A stretch of 22,617 nucleotides of DNA from DATKWD01 sp035529695 (GCA_035529695.1 DATKWD010000005.1:1-22617), one strand, 5' to 3'; numbered from the stretch's first letter, positions 7,793 to 16,084 are shown. The notes: generated by a model not told the origin, from the sequence alone. A program made the numbers and translations.

Positions 7793-9120
7793 TGGGGTTC
7801 ACTCCAACCGGTGATGAGGGCGTCGGGCACCCGCTGTCGGCGTCGCAATCGGCGGCGTTCGGGAAGCAACTGCGGAAGCATCTTCAGCCATGCGATGAAC
7901 GAGCGGGCCCGTCGGATCGGGAGTCCCGGACTCGGCCGATGACCGCGGGTGAGCGGCAGCACGATGTCTCGGAGCGTGTACGACGTCAGGGCTCGGACGT
8001 ACCCGACGACGGCCCGGCGCAGCATCCAGCCGGGGGCGTTCTTGGTGAGCATCGCGAATCGATTGCGCTCGACGAAGTGCTGGAACAACGGCGAGCCCTC
8101 CTCGGAGGTGGCGGCATGCAGGTGGCGCATGACGGCATCGGGGACCGTCCGGTGCCGCCACCCACGTGCCAGACCTCGCCACGAGAGATCCGTGTCCTCG
8201 TAGTAGAGGAAGAAGCTCTCGTCGAACAAGCCGACATCGGCGAGGTAGTCGCGGCTGAGCAACACCCCGCCGCCGCACCACGCGAACACGTCGCAGGGTT
8301 GGTCGAACTGACCCTGGTCGGGCACGAGGAACCCGCGGTCGCCGCCGAACCCACCGTCGACCAACCGGCTTCCGATGTTGTTGACGATGTCGTGCAGGGG
8401 CCCGGTCGGAGACCCGACATCGAACCACTCCGCCTCGGCTCCGACCCCGAGCGGTGGACCACCATCGACTCGAACGCGGGTGGGTGCGGGTGCCCGCAGG
8501 CGCAGCGCCACCATCGGTCGGTGTTCATCGGCCTCGAGCGGAACCGACAGCGTCGCGTGGTCGGTGGACCACTGGTACCGAGGGTGCGGTCCACCCCCGA
8601 CCTCGGCTCCCCAGAACCCGGCGCCGAAGCCCACGCTGTCGAACCGATCCTCACCGTCGACCCGCACCCCGCTGACCTGCACCCCGAGGAGTCTCGGGTC
8701 GCCGGGCACCGTCTGGGCGTCGACGTCGAGAGCGAGATCAGCGAACCGGGGCTCGAGCAGGATCTTGGGACACCATGCACCCACGGTCGGGTCGGTCAAC
8801 GCAGCCTCGACCAGCTTCGCCAGCCAGTCGGGCTCGACGAACGCGTCGGGGTTGACCAACGCCACGTGATCGACCCCGTCGAGATCGGTCATCGCGACGT
8901 TGTTGGCCGGGAACCCGGTGTTCTCGGCCTTCTCGACGAGCCGCACGCCGGGAAACGAGGACCGGAGCGCGTCGACACTCCCATCGGTCGATGCGTTGTC
9001 GACCACGACGATCTCGTGCCGATCGGGCGGATAGTCGAGGTGCGACAGCGCCTCGACACATCGCAGGACGAACGGAGCCCCGTTGAAGTTCAGGACGACG
9101 ACGCGAACGAACGGGGACAT
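7789..9120 (-). CDS. GT2-family glycosyltransferase (rhamnosyltransferase/WcaA-like) with inserted beta domain
   Basis: The 443-residue protein begins at ATG 9120. A longer in-frame start at 9276 would cross the divergent wzm promoter and was not used. GT-A features are VVVLNFNG at the N-terminus, VVVDNASTDGS (38-48), NTGFPANN (67-74), the DXD-like NPDAF (90-94), CGGGVLLSR (282-290), FFLYYEDTDLSWR (303-315) and RHLHAATS (332-339). These match inverting GT2 enzymes that add rhamnose or similar sugars to surface glycans. Residues about 157-245, between CPKILLE and the normally following IVNNIGSRL segment, are an additional beta-rich domain with GAGFWGAE, WSTDHATLSVPLE and PTRVRVDG. It is the first gene of a three-gene coupled operon and is divergent from wzm, 87 bases away. 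Confidence 0.92.
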   Translation of the reverse strand: MSPFVRVVVLNFNGAPFVLRCVEALSHLDYPPDRHEIVVVDNASTDGSVDALRSSFPGVRLVEKAENTGFPANNVAMTDLDGVDHVALVNPDAFVEPDWLAKLVEAALTDPTVGAWCPKILLEPRFADLALDVDAQTVPGDPRLLGVQVSGVRVDGEDRFDSVGFGAGFWGAEVGGGPHPRYQWSTDHATLSVPLEADEHRPMVALRLRAPAPTRVRVDGGPPLGVGAEAEWFDVGSPTGPLHDIVNNIGSRLVDGGFGGDRGFLVPDQGQFDQPCDVFAWCGGGVLLSRDYLADVGLFDESFFLYYEDTDLSWRGLARGWRHRTVPDAVMRHLHAATSEEGSPLFQHFVERNRFAMLTKNAPGWMLRRAVVGYVRALTSYTLRDIVLPLTRGHRPSPGLPIRRARSFIAWLKMLPQLLPERRRLRRRQRVPDALITGWSEPQ

Positions 9121-9207
9121 GGACGCCCATTCTCGCAGTCGTCGCGGCCGTGGACCGTCACCCGCCCATCTCCGGCTGCAGAGGGGGTGCCTGTACCCTT
9201 GTGAGTC
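9121..9207. promoter_or_regulatory. Divergent promoter region between the GT2 operon and the wzm operon
   Basis: The 87-bp gap must drive both polysaccharide operons. On the plus strand TACCCT at 9194-9199 lies eight bases before ATG 9208, and no Shine-Dalgarno is present, which fits a near-leaderless mRNA. On the minus strand only a weak GAGAAT is seen at -14 to -9 of ATG 9120. No clear -35 boxes were found. Confidence 0.35.
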
Positions 9208-10035
9208 ATGCCTGCGCAGCGTCTCTCGGTCCTGCCGCCGGCATTCCCCAAGGAGTTGCTCGTCAACCTCACCCAACGCGAGCTGAAGGGGAAGTTCAAG
9301 CGCACCTCGCTGGGCTATCTGTGGTCGATCATCAATCCAGCGGTGAACCTCGCCGTCTACGCCGTTGTCTTCGGTGTCTTCTTCGACGCCCAGGCCGACC
9401 CCGGTGACCCATCGGGGCTCACCGGCTACGCGTTCTTCCTCGTCTGCGGACTGCTCCCCTGGACGTTCCTCGCCAACGGCCTCATGGGCTGTTCCGCGTC
9501 GCTGGTCGCCAACGAGGGACTGGTCAAGAAGGTCTACTTCCCCCGCTCGGTGATCCCCGGCGCGGTCGTGCTTTCGAACGTCGTCGGGTTCCTGGTCGAG
9601 CTCGCCGTGCTGTGCGTGGCGCTGCTGATCGCGGGGAACATGGTGTTGCCGTGGATCCCGCTGCTGCTTCTCCTCGTTGCGATCCAGTCGGTCTTCGTCT
9701 TCGGCCTCGGGCTCCTACTCGCGGTCGCGAACACGTACTACCGCGACGTGTCCCACTTCCTGGCGATCTTCCTCAACGTCTGGTTCTACGCAACGCCGAT
9801 CTTGTACCCGATCACGCTGATCGGTGATCGCGAGATCTTCGGAATCCCCATCCAGTCGCTCGTCGAACTGAATCCGATGTGGGTGTTCGTCGACGCGTAC
9901 CGCGACATCCTCTACAACCTGCGGTTCCCGACGATCACCCAATGGACATCGCTCACCATTGGGTCATTGGCCGTGCTGGCGATCGGTGCCGCGGTGTTCC
10001 GACGCTTCGAACCCCGCCTGGCCGAGGAGCTCTGA
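9208..10035 (+). CDS. wzm: ABC-2 type polysaccharide export permease (Wzm)
   Basis: This 275-residue membrane protein has about six hydrophobic helices. The N-terminal amphipathic segment and LTQRELKGKFKRTSLGYLWSIINP region are diagnostic of Wzm/TagG-type permeases (RDLKxRYRxSxLGxLWxxxxP). The loop GLVKKVYFPRSVIPGA and C-terminal ANTYYRDVSHFLAIFLNVWFYATPILYP also match. With the ATPase encoded next it forms the inner-membrane exporter for lipid-linked polysaccharide. Its TGA overlaps the wzt ATG by one base. A -10-like TACCCT sits just upstream. Confidence 0.93.
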   Translation: MPAQRLSVLPPAFPKELLVNLTQRELKGKFKRTSLGYLWSIINPAVNLAVYAVVFGVFFDAQADPGDPSGLTGYAFFLVCGLLPWTFLANGLMGCSASLVANEGLVKKVYFPRSVIPGAVVLSNVVGFLVELAVLCVALLIAGNMVLPWIPLLLLLVAIQSVFVFGLGLLLAVANTYYRDVSHFLAIFLNVWFYATPILYPITLIGDREIFGIPIQSLVELNPMWVFVDAYRDILYNLRFPTITQWTSLTIGSLAVLAIGAAVFRRFEPRLAEEL

Positions 10036-11213
10036 TGGCAGACCTCGCGATCGAAGTCCACGACGTCGCCAAGCGATTCCGGCTCGTGCACGAACGCAAC
10101 AGCACGCTCAAGGCCGCCATCTTCAGTGGCTTCAAGCGAAGTGTGCACGAGGAGTTCTGGGCGCTCGACGACGTCAGCTTCGACGTTCCGCAGGGCTCGA
10201 CGTTCGCCCTCATCGGCGAGAACGGATCGGGCAAGAGCACGATGCTGAAGTGCCTGGCGAAGATCTACCGCCCGGATCGCGGCACGATCCGCACGGTCGG
10301 AAAGGTGTCCGCGCTGCTCGAACTCGGGGCGGGTTTCCATCCCGAGCTCTCGGGCCGCGAGAACGTCTACCTCAACGGCTCGATCCTCGGCCTCGCCAAG
10401 CGCGAGATCGATGAACGGTTCGACGAGATCGTCGAGTTCGCCGGGCTCGCTCGGTTCATCGACTCCCCGGTGAAGAACTACTCGAGCGGCATGTTCGTCC
10501 GGCTCGGGTTCTCTGTCGCGATCAACGTCGAGCCCGACATCTTGCTGGTCGACGAGGTGCTCGCCGTCGGCGACGAGGACTTCCAGCGAAAGTGCATGGA
10601 GAAGTTCGCCGGCCTCCGCGAAAAGGGCCGGACGATCGTCGTGGTCAGCCACGGCTTGGGTCAGATCCGCGACATCTGCGATCACGCCGTCTGGCTCGAC
10701 CACGGGAAGATCAGACTGTCAGGGACCGCATCCGAGGTCGTGTCGGCCTACCTCGAGGAAGTCCGTTCGTCGCGCACGCTCGCAGTGGTCGACGGAGTTC
10801 CACCGGACCTGTTCGGGTCGGTGGCGGTCTGCGACCTGAGCGGCCGCGAGGTCGACACCGTCGGCCTCGGCGAGGGGTTCCAGGTCCGTATCGAACTGTC
10901 CGAGCGCAACGAGCGACCGGTGTGGCTCGACCTCGACCTGGTTCGCTCGGACGGGGTCCAGATCGGTGGAACCCGAACCCAGATCGAAGCCGGACGCAAG
11001 GCGGGTGACGCCATCGCCTACGTCGTGAAGGACCCGCCACTGCACCCCGGGACCTACGAGGTCGCTCTGACCCTGCGCGACGAGAACCATCAGGTGATCC
11101 TCGTCGAGAACCACCACGCCGCCCTCTTCGACATCGCGGACACCACGGGGAAACTGGCTCGCGGCCTCGTTGCCCTGGGTGGAGAATGGATCGAACCCCC
11201 GCCCGCTCCATGA
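10035..11213 (+). CDS. wzt: ABC polysaccharide export ATPase with C-terminal glycan-recognition domain (Wzt)
   Basis: The 392-residue ATPase has Walker A GENGSGKST (61-69), LLELGAGFHPELSGREN (94-110, typical of the Wzt/TagH group), the signature YSSGM (149-153), Walker B DILLVDEVLAVGD (168-180) and H-loop His206. Residues about 250-380 form an extra beta-rich domain (GEGFQVRIEL, HPGTYEVALTLRD) like the Wzt C-terminal domain. In E. coli O9a that domain binds the modified non-reducing end of the finished chain and so licenses export. Its presence suggests this system also exports a fully polymerised, terminally marked chain. ATG 10035 overlaps the wzm stop (TGATG), and its own stop overlaps the next start. 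Confidence 0.93.
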   Translation: MADLAIEVHDVAKRFRLVHERNSTLKAAIFSGFKRSVHEEFWALDDVSFDVPQGSTFALIGENGSGKSTMLKCLAKIYRPDRGTIRTVGKVSALLELGAGFHPELSGRENVYLNGSILGLAKREIDERFDEIVEFAGLARFIDSPVKNYSSGMFVRLGFSVAINVEPDILLVDEVLAVGDEDFQRKCMEKFAGLREKGRTIVVVSHGLGQIRDICDHAVWLDHGKIRLSGTASEVVSAYLEEVRSSRTLAVVDGVPPDLFGSVAVCDLSGREVDTVGLGEGFQVRIELSERNERPVWLDLDLVRSDGVQIGGTRTQIEAGRKAGDAIAYVVKDPPLHPGTYEVALTLRDENHQVILVENHHAALFDIADTTGKLARGLVALGGEWIEPPPAP

Positions 11214-11824
11214 CCACCGACCACGAGATCACCGACGTTCCCACCGGGAACACCTACGACAAGTACGGCACGACGAACCCCATCGAGGCTCGCCTCATGC
11301 GGGGGTTCTTCGACGTGCTGGATGCGCTCGTCGCCTCGACCTCGCCCACCCGCATCCTCGAGGTCGGAATGGGCGAGGGACACGTCTCGGCACGCATGAT
11401 CGAGACCTTCGCCGGCGTCCCGTTCCACGGCATCGACCTCCCCGACCCCTCCCTGACGGGCCGGTGGCACGAGATCGGTGCGCTCGGCAGCTTCGCCGAC
11501 ATCACCCGCCTGCCATTTCCCGACTCGACGTTCGACCTCATCCTCGCCATCGAAGTCCTCGAACACGTCGACGATCCCGACGCCGCCCTCGCCGAGTTGC
11601 GGCGCGTCGGAACCCGCGACCTCGTCGCGTCGGTCCCTCGCGAGCCCATCTGGCGCGCCATGAACCTCGCCCGCGCCAAATACGTTCGCGACCTGGGCAA
11701 CACTCCCGGGCACATCCAGCACTGGACTTCCCGCAGCTTCGAGAAGTTGATCGCGAGGCACGCCGAGGTCGAGGTCCGACGCGCTCCGCTGCCCTGGACC
11801 ATCGTGAAGGCACGGTTCGCGTGA
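11210..11824 (+). CDS. Small class I SAM-dependent methyltransferase
   Basis: From ATG 11210 the protein has 204 residues. Motif I is ILEVGMGEGHVS, followed by an acidic residue in FHGIDLPDP. FDLILAIEVLEHVDDPDAAL is the usual motif region after it, and VASVPREP and HIQHWTSRSFEKL follow. These match methyltransferases of the UbiE/COQ5 fold seen in polysaccharide clusters. ATG 11210 overlaps the wzt TGA (ATGA). ATG 11186 is in frame, but its GGAG lies only two bases away and it would overlap wzt by 28 bases. Location directly after wzt suggests modification of the exported glycan, perhaps of its terminal sugar; this is inference. Confidence 0.88.
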   Translation: MTTDHEITDVPTGNTYDKYGTTNPIEARLMRGFFDVLDALVASTSPTRILEVGMGEGHVSARMIETFAGVPFHGIDLPDPSLTGRWHEIGALGSFADITRLPFPDSTFDLILAIEVLEHVDDPDAALAELRRVGTRDLVASVPREPIWRAMNLARAKYVRDLGNTPGHIQHWTSRSFEKLIARHAEVEVRRAPLPWTIVKARFA

Positions 11825-12807
11825 AACTCATCATCCAGATCCCCTGCCTGAACGAGGAGCATCAACTTCCGACGACCCTTGGTGCGCTGCCACGCGAGGT
11901 CGACGGATTCGACACGGTCGAGTGGCTGATCATCGACGATGGCAGTACCGACCGCACCATCGAGGTCGCCCGCGAGCACGGCGTCGACCACATCATTCGG
12001 CTCCCACAGAACATGGGTCTGGCGGCAGGATTCCAGGCGGGCCTCGACGCGTGCCTGAAACTCGGCGCCGACGTCATCGTCAATACCGATGCCGACAACC
12101 AGTACGACGCCGCTGACATCCCGACGCTGGTCGCGCCCGTCATCGCGAAGACCGCCGACATGGTCATCGGCGACCGTCAAGTGATGACGATCGAGCACTT
12201 CAGCCCGCTCAAGAAGCGTCTCCAGCGACTGGGCAGCTGGGTCATCCGCCGCGCGTCGGGCACGACGGTGCCCGACGCCACCTCGGGGTTCCGGGCCTAC
12301 AACCGCGAGGCGGCGCTTCAGCTGATCGTCGTCTCGAAGTTCACCTACACCCTCGAATCACTCATCCAGGCCGGCAAGGGCTCGGTGGCCATCGCCCATG
12401 TACCGGTCCACACCAACGAGGCGCTGCGTGAGTCGAGGCTCTTCCCCTCGATGGGCGCCTACGTCCGCCGCAACATGGTGGCCATCTTCCGGATCTACAC
12501 GGGGTACGAGCCGCTGCGGGTGTTCACGACGATCGCGGCGGTGCTGTTCGTCCTCGGGATGGCGGCGTGGAGTCCCTTCGTCTACGACTGGGTGGTCAAC
12601 GGCGAGAGCGACGGCCACCTCCAGTCACTCGTCCTCGGCGCGGTGTTCGTGCTGAGCGCCGTGCAGGTCTTCGTCCTGGGCGTCATCGCCGACACCGTCG
12701 CAGCGCACCGCACCATCAGCCAGCGGACGCTCGAGCGAGTGCGGCGGGTCGAGATGGTGGTCGGCGTCGAGCCGTCGAACTACGACCATCCCGACGCTTC
12801 CGCATGA
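11821..12807 (+). CDS. DPM1-like GT2 glycosyltransferase with two C-terminal membrane helices
   Basis: The 328-residue protein starts at GTG 11821, overlapping the methyltransferase stop by four bases. The GT-A domain has IQIPCLNEEHQLP, IIDDGSTDRT, MGLAAGFQAGLDA and the DXD-type NTDADNQYD, then DATSGFRAYNREAA and FTYTLESLIQAG, as in dolichyl/polyprenyl-phosphate sugar synthases. Two hydrophobic segments follow (near FTTIAAVLFVLGMAAW and LVLGAVFVLSAVQVFVLGVIA). It probably transfers a sugar from a nucleotide donor to polyprenyl phosphate. That product would be the natural donor for the GT39/ArnT-like enzyme encoded next; the pairing is inference from order and coupling. Confidence 0.9.
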   Translation: MKLIIQIPCLNEEHQLPTTLGALPREVDGFDTVEWLIIDDGSTDRTIEVAREHGVDHIIRLPQNMGLAAGFQAGLDACLKLGADVIVNTDADNQYDAADIPTLVAPVIAKTADMVIGDRQVMTIEHFSPLKKRLQRLGSWVIRRASGTTVPDATSGFRAYNREAALQLIVVSKFTYTLESLIQAGKGSVAIAHVPVHTNEALRESRLFPSMGAYVRRNMVAIFRIYTGYEPLRVFTTIAAVLFVLGMAAWSPFVYDWVVNGESDGHLQSLVLGAVFVLSAVQVFVLGVIADTVAAHRTISQRTLERVRRVEMVVGVEPSNYDHPDASA

Positions 12808-14384
12808 CCCGACCGGCAGGTGTCGAGCGCCTCGGACCGATGACGAGCGCGCGGATCGGGCTCCTCGGTGTCCTGCTGGCCTTCATCGGCATGGGCGCGC
12901 TCTACGCCGAGTTCGTTCCCCACTTCCTGCCCGCCGACGAGACCTCGCACGCCGGCCAAGCGCTCATCCTGGGACGGGGTGAGCTGCCCAGGCTCGACAG
13001 CGAGGTCCCGGATCAGATCCCAGACCTCCAGCTGCAGTTCGAGATCCGACGCCAGACCTACACCGCGAACCACCCTCCCCTCTACTACGCGCTCGTCGCG
13101 ATTCCGCTCCGGGTCGGTGTCGAGATGGGCCACCCGTCGGCAGGGATGAGCGGAGCACGCCTGCTGACAGTGCTCCTCACGTCGATCGGTGCTGTTGCCA
13201 CGTACTGGACAGCCCGCGTCCTTGTGCCGGACCGGGGCGACTTCGCAGTGCTCGCCGCGGCACTGGCCGTGCTGGTTCCGGCGGTCCACCGCTTCGCGGG
13301 CGTCATTCACAACGACGGTCTGGGCCTCGCAGTGTTCGGTGTGTCCGCCGCGATCGCCGCCGAACTCCTCGTCAAAGGTCCGACACGCAGCCGCATGCTG
13401 GTCGCGATGGCCACGGCGTGCGCCATGATCCTGACCCGCGCGATCGGGCTCGGAGGTGTGGTCGTGCTGGCGGGCGCGACCGGCCTGGCCTATGTGATCC
13501 ACCATCGCGGATCGGTGCGCGACCGGTTCGTCCTGGGGCTCGGTCGTGCGTCGCTCGTCGTCCTCGCGGCCGCCGTGACGGGCGGCTGGTTCTGGGTGCG
13601 CAACAACCGCCTCTACGGCGACCTGGCCGGATCGGCCTACAACCTCGACCGGTTCGACTACTCACGCCGCGGATCGACCCTCGAATTCCTCACCGATCCG
13701 GAGATCACCGTCGCATTGCACCGTCAACTCTGGGGCCGGTTCTACGACGCAGCCGAATTCGCCATCGGCGGCGGAGCCTGGCCGGGGGGAATCGTCGTGG
13801 CGCTCATCGTCGCCGGGTGGCTCGTGCTCGCGCTCCACGGCGCGGGCTGGCTGCGTCGGCTGATCGGCCGGTTCCGCCGTGACGCTGCGTCATCGGCCCT
13901 GCCCGACTGGGATACCGCCACCTGGGGTCGGGCGGCGACCTGGACGATGCTGATCGGCTGGACGCTGCTGGTCTGGGTCTCGAGCGTCTCGTACTTCGCT
14001 TCGGGCGGCGGACTCCATGGCCGTTACCTGTTCCCTGCGTTCCCGGCCGCTGCACTGCTGGCCGCGGCTGGTCTCTGTTCGCTGCCCGGACGGCGCTGGG
14101 CGTTGGCGCCGATCGCCGTGACCACGATCATGGTCGGCTCGGCACTGTCGTGGACCAGCGAGTTCGTCGTCAGGCTCGGACCCGCCGGCGCCACCAGTTG
14201 GGAGGCGCTGACGTTCCAGGCCGCACGCAACGGCGTGCCGGCGCTCGCGGTCGGGGCGACCATCGCGGTCGCGGTCATCGGGACCACCATGGCGTGCGTC
14301 GGGTTGTTCCTGTCCGCGCCTCGCGATCAGAGGTCTCTCGGTGCGCTGTCGAACCCGAGGTCGGATCGCCCGAACCAGATGTAG
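12804..14384 (+). CDS. Polytopic membrane glycosyltransferase, GT39/ArnT (or DUF2142)-like
   Basis: The 526-residue protein has about twelve hydrophobic helices. After the first helix comes a periplasmic-type loop with PADETSHAGQAL, an acidic DE-x2-H motif like the catalytic first loop of GT-C enzymes. NHPPLYYAL before the second helix is typical of the ArnT/PMT-like and DUF2142 groups. Such enzymes move a sugar from a polyprenyl-phosphate carrier to a lipid, glycan or protein outside the membrane. ATG 12804 overlaps the upstream GT2 stop (ATGA), making it the last gene of the wzm operon. The hydrophilic tail after the last helix (SAPRDQRSLGAL onwards) is encoded antisense to the last blade of the convergent propeller gene (58-base overlap) and may be dispensable. 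Confidence 0.85.
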   Translation: MTRPAGVERLGPMTSARIGLLGVLLAFIGMGALYAEFVPHFLPADETSHAGQALILGRGELPRLDSEVPDQIPDLQLQFEIRRQTYTANHPPLYYALVAIPLRVGVEMGHPSAGMSGARLLTVLLTSIGAVATYWTARVLVPDRGDFAVLAAALAVLVPAVHRFAGVIHNDGLGLAVFGVSAAIAAELLVKGPTRSRMLVAMATACAMILTRAIGLGGVVVLAGATGLAYVIHHRGSVRDRFVLGLGRASLVVLAAAVTGGWFWVRNNRLYGDLAGSAYNLDRFDYSRRGSTLEFLTDPEITVALHRQLWGRFYDAAEFAIGGGAWPGGIVVALIVAGWLVLALHGAGWLRRLIGRFRRDAASSALPDWDTATWGRAATWTMLIGWTLLVWVSSVSYFASGGGLHGRYLFPAFPAAALLAAAGLCSLPGRRWALAPIAVTTIMVGSALSWTSEFVVRLGPAGATSWEALTFQAARNGVPALAVGATIAVAVIGTTMACVGLFLSAPRDQRSLGALSNPRSDRPNQM

Positions 14385-15163
14385 TCGTTCCTCGACTGGT
14401 CGTGGTTGCGGAATCCGACGTCGTCACGACCGTCACCATCGGTGTCGGCGGCGACGGTGAGGTAGTCACCGTTGATCGTCACCCCACGCGACACGTAGCT
14501 CCCGTTCTCGAACTCCCACGAGTAGTCGGCGCGGGTGCCCGTGGCGTACCAGAGGATGTCGGCGTCGAGATCGCCGTCGAAGTCGCCGATGACCGGCTCG
14601 TAGGTGCCGTTGACCGTGAAGCGGGCCGAGGTGAACGAGCCCGGAGCACCGGCCGACGTCCAGAGGTAGTCGGGCTTCGTGCCGGCCGCGTACCACAGGA
14701 CGTCGTCGCGACCATCAGGCCCGAAGTCCCCGACGAGAGGCCGGTAGCGACCGTTGATCCGGAGTCGCTCGTCGCTGTGGCCACCACGTCCGCCGCGGCC
14801 GAGCCACAGGTAGTCGGCGGCGGTCCCCGGGGCGTACCAGATGATGTCGGCCCGATCGTCACCGTCGAAGTCGCCGATGATGGGGTCGTACACCCCGTTG
14901 ATCGACACCGGTTGCGACGTGAACGAGCCGCGCGTCGGGGTGCCCCACCAGAAGTAGTCGGGGGCCGTGCCGGGCGCATAGAAGAGCAGGTCGTCGTGGC
15001 CATCGCCGTCGAAGTCACCCGAGCGAAGGACGTAGTGCCCGTTGATCGCGACATCGTCTCGAGGAAGGGCCTCGTTGCGCGGGGCACCCGAGGCGACCCG
15101 GTCCCCGAGCGAACCCAGGCCGTACTGGAGCAGGTCGTCGTGGCCGTCGTCGTCGAAGTCGCC
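14327..15163 (-). repeat. Propeller repeat array (six blades)
   Basis: Six tandem units of about 46-47 codons carry the DxDGDGxxD loop and variants of the FWYAPG and DYxW motifs. This is the same family as the arrays at 4385, 17043, 19248 and 21841. One fewer unit is recognisable than in the three complete seven-copy arrays; a degenerate seventh blade may lie before residue 283. Confidence 0.85.
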
Positions 15164-16009
15164 CGAGACCATCTGGTACGGAGGCAGCCAGTACGGGCTC
15201 GCCTCGGGTGAGCCCGTCGGCCACAGGTCACGATGGGTCTGCTGGCACGGGTTCACCGGCACGCTCCAGGTCACCAACGGGTCCTTGCCGGGTTCGAAGA
15301 TCCAGACGCTGTAGATCTGGTTCGGCGCGAGGTTGGGGATCGAGTACGAGCCGTCGTCGTTCCACGTGCCGAAGTTCCAGCCCATCATGTAGTTGTCGGA
15401 GTCGGGCCCCTGGTTCCAGGCGGCCATCCAGGCGCCGGGGGTCGGCGGAACGGGCATGAACTGCTTGCGCACCATGCCGGTGATCTCGCCGGTGGAACCG
15501 GTCACCGCGTTGTCTCCGCGGATGCCGCAGATGAGCGGTGCCCGCAGGTTGATGACGCGCCCGCCCGCCCCCACCTTGACCTTCTCGCGCTTCGCGAACC
15601 CGTAGCGCACCTGGCCGGTCTCGTAGGGCCGGACGTACATCTCGAGCCACACCGTGTCGGTCGCCGCGGGTGCGGCCACCGACCAGTTCTTGGTCCACTT
15701 CCCGCCGTCGGAGGTCGTCGAACCCTCTCCGCCGAGTTGGCTGTTGTTGATGCGGATGTGGCAGTTGTACGCGGCTGGGGAGAGACCGCCCAGCTTGTTG
15801 CCGGCCGCGTCGAAGAACTCGATGCCGATGAACGCCCAGATGTACCGACCGTCCTCGCCCTGCGCAGTGCCCGAGATCGTCTTGGCACCGGACGTCGCGC
15901 ACTCGTCAGCAGGCGCAGCATCGGCCGCCCTCACGGGGCCGAGGACGAACATCGAGCCGATCATGGCCGTCACCAGCACACCGGCGCGCAGAACTCTCCA
16001 ACTTCCCAT
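14327..16009 (-). CDS. Secreted protein: unknown beta-rich N-terminus plus six recognisable propeller repeats
   Basis: From ATG 16009 the protein has 560 residues. MGSWRVLRAGVLVTAMIGSM and following residues to about 32 form a signal peptide. Residues about 37-280 are not recognised as a known domain. They contain GKWTKNWSV, TDTVWLEMYVRPYE, SYSIPNLAPNQIYSVW (reminiscent of carboxypeptidase-regulatory/CNA-B-type beta sandwiches) and four cysteines (37, 83, 161, 255). From residue 283 come six blade motifs (GDFDDDGHDDLLQYG, GDFDGDGHDDLLFYA, GDFDGDDRADIIWYA, GDFGPDGRDDVLWYA, GDFDGDLDADILWYA, ADTDGDGRDDVGFRN). No anchor is visible. It ends 58 bases inside the convergent GT39-like gene and is divergent from the zinc-ribbon methyltransferase. 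A frame extension to 16084 lacks signal-peptide character and was not used. Confidence 0.87.
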   Translation of the reverse strand: MGSWRVLRAGVLVTAMIGSMFVLGPVRAADAAPADECATSGAKTISGTAQGEDGRYIWAFIGIEFFDAAGNKLGGLSPAAYNCHIRINNSQLGGEGSTTSDGGKWTKNWSVAAPAATDTVWLEMYVRPYETGQVRYGFAKREKVKVGAGGRVINLRAPLICGIRGDNAVTGSTGEITGMVRKQFMPVPPTPGAWMAAWNQGPDSDNYMMGWNFGTWNDDGSYSIPNLAPNQIYSVWIFEPGKDPLVTWSVPVNPCQQTHRDLWPTGSPEASPYWLPPYQMVSGDFDDDGHDDLLQYGLGSLGDRVASGAPRNEALPRDDVAINGHYVLRSGDFDGDGHDDLLFYAPGTAPDYFWWGTPTRGSFTSQPVSINGVYDPIIGDFDGDDRADIIWYAPGTAADYLWLGRGGRGGHSDERLRINGRYRPLVGDFGPDGRDDVLWYAAGTKPDYLWTSAGAPGSFTSARFTVNGTYEPVIGDFDGDLDADILWYATGTRADYSWEFENGSYVSRGVTINGDYLTVAADTDGDGRDDVGFRNHDQSRNDYIWFGRSDLGFDSAPRDL

Positions 16010-16084
16010 ACCCGTGCATCGGCAGGTGGGCCGACCGACTGAAGTCACGCGCCGGGGGACGCCGATGACCCCTGCGGCGGGCAA

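Noticed and set aside
6237..7802. N-terminal extension of the flippase-like frame to 7802
   Set aside because: The added ~520 codons are Arg/Gly/Pro-rich out-of-frame reading of the GT4 gene; the GTG at 6236 overlapping the GT4 stop gives a normal-length membrane protein.
6272..9204. Long plus-strand frames (6272-7714 and 7720-9204) opposite the GT4 and GT2 genes
   Set aside because: They lack any recognisable motif and oppose genes with clear glycosyltransferase motifs and 4-base coupled starts.
9121..9276. Upstream start of the GT2 gene at 9276
   Set aside because: The extra 52 residues do not resemble the start of a GT2 and would overlap wzm and its promoter; ATG 9120 begins right before the first GT-A strand.
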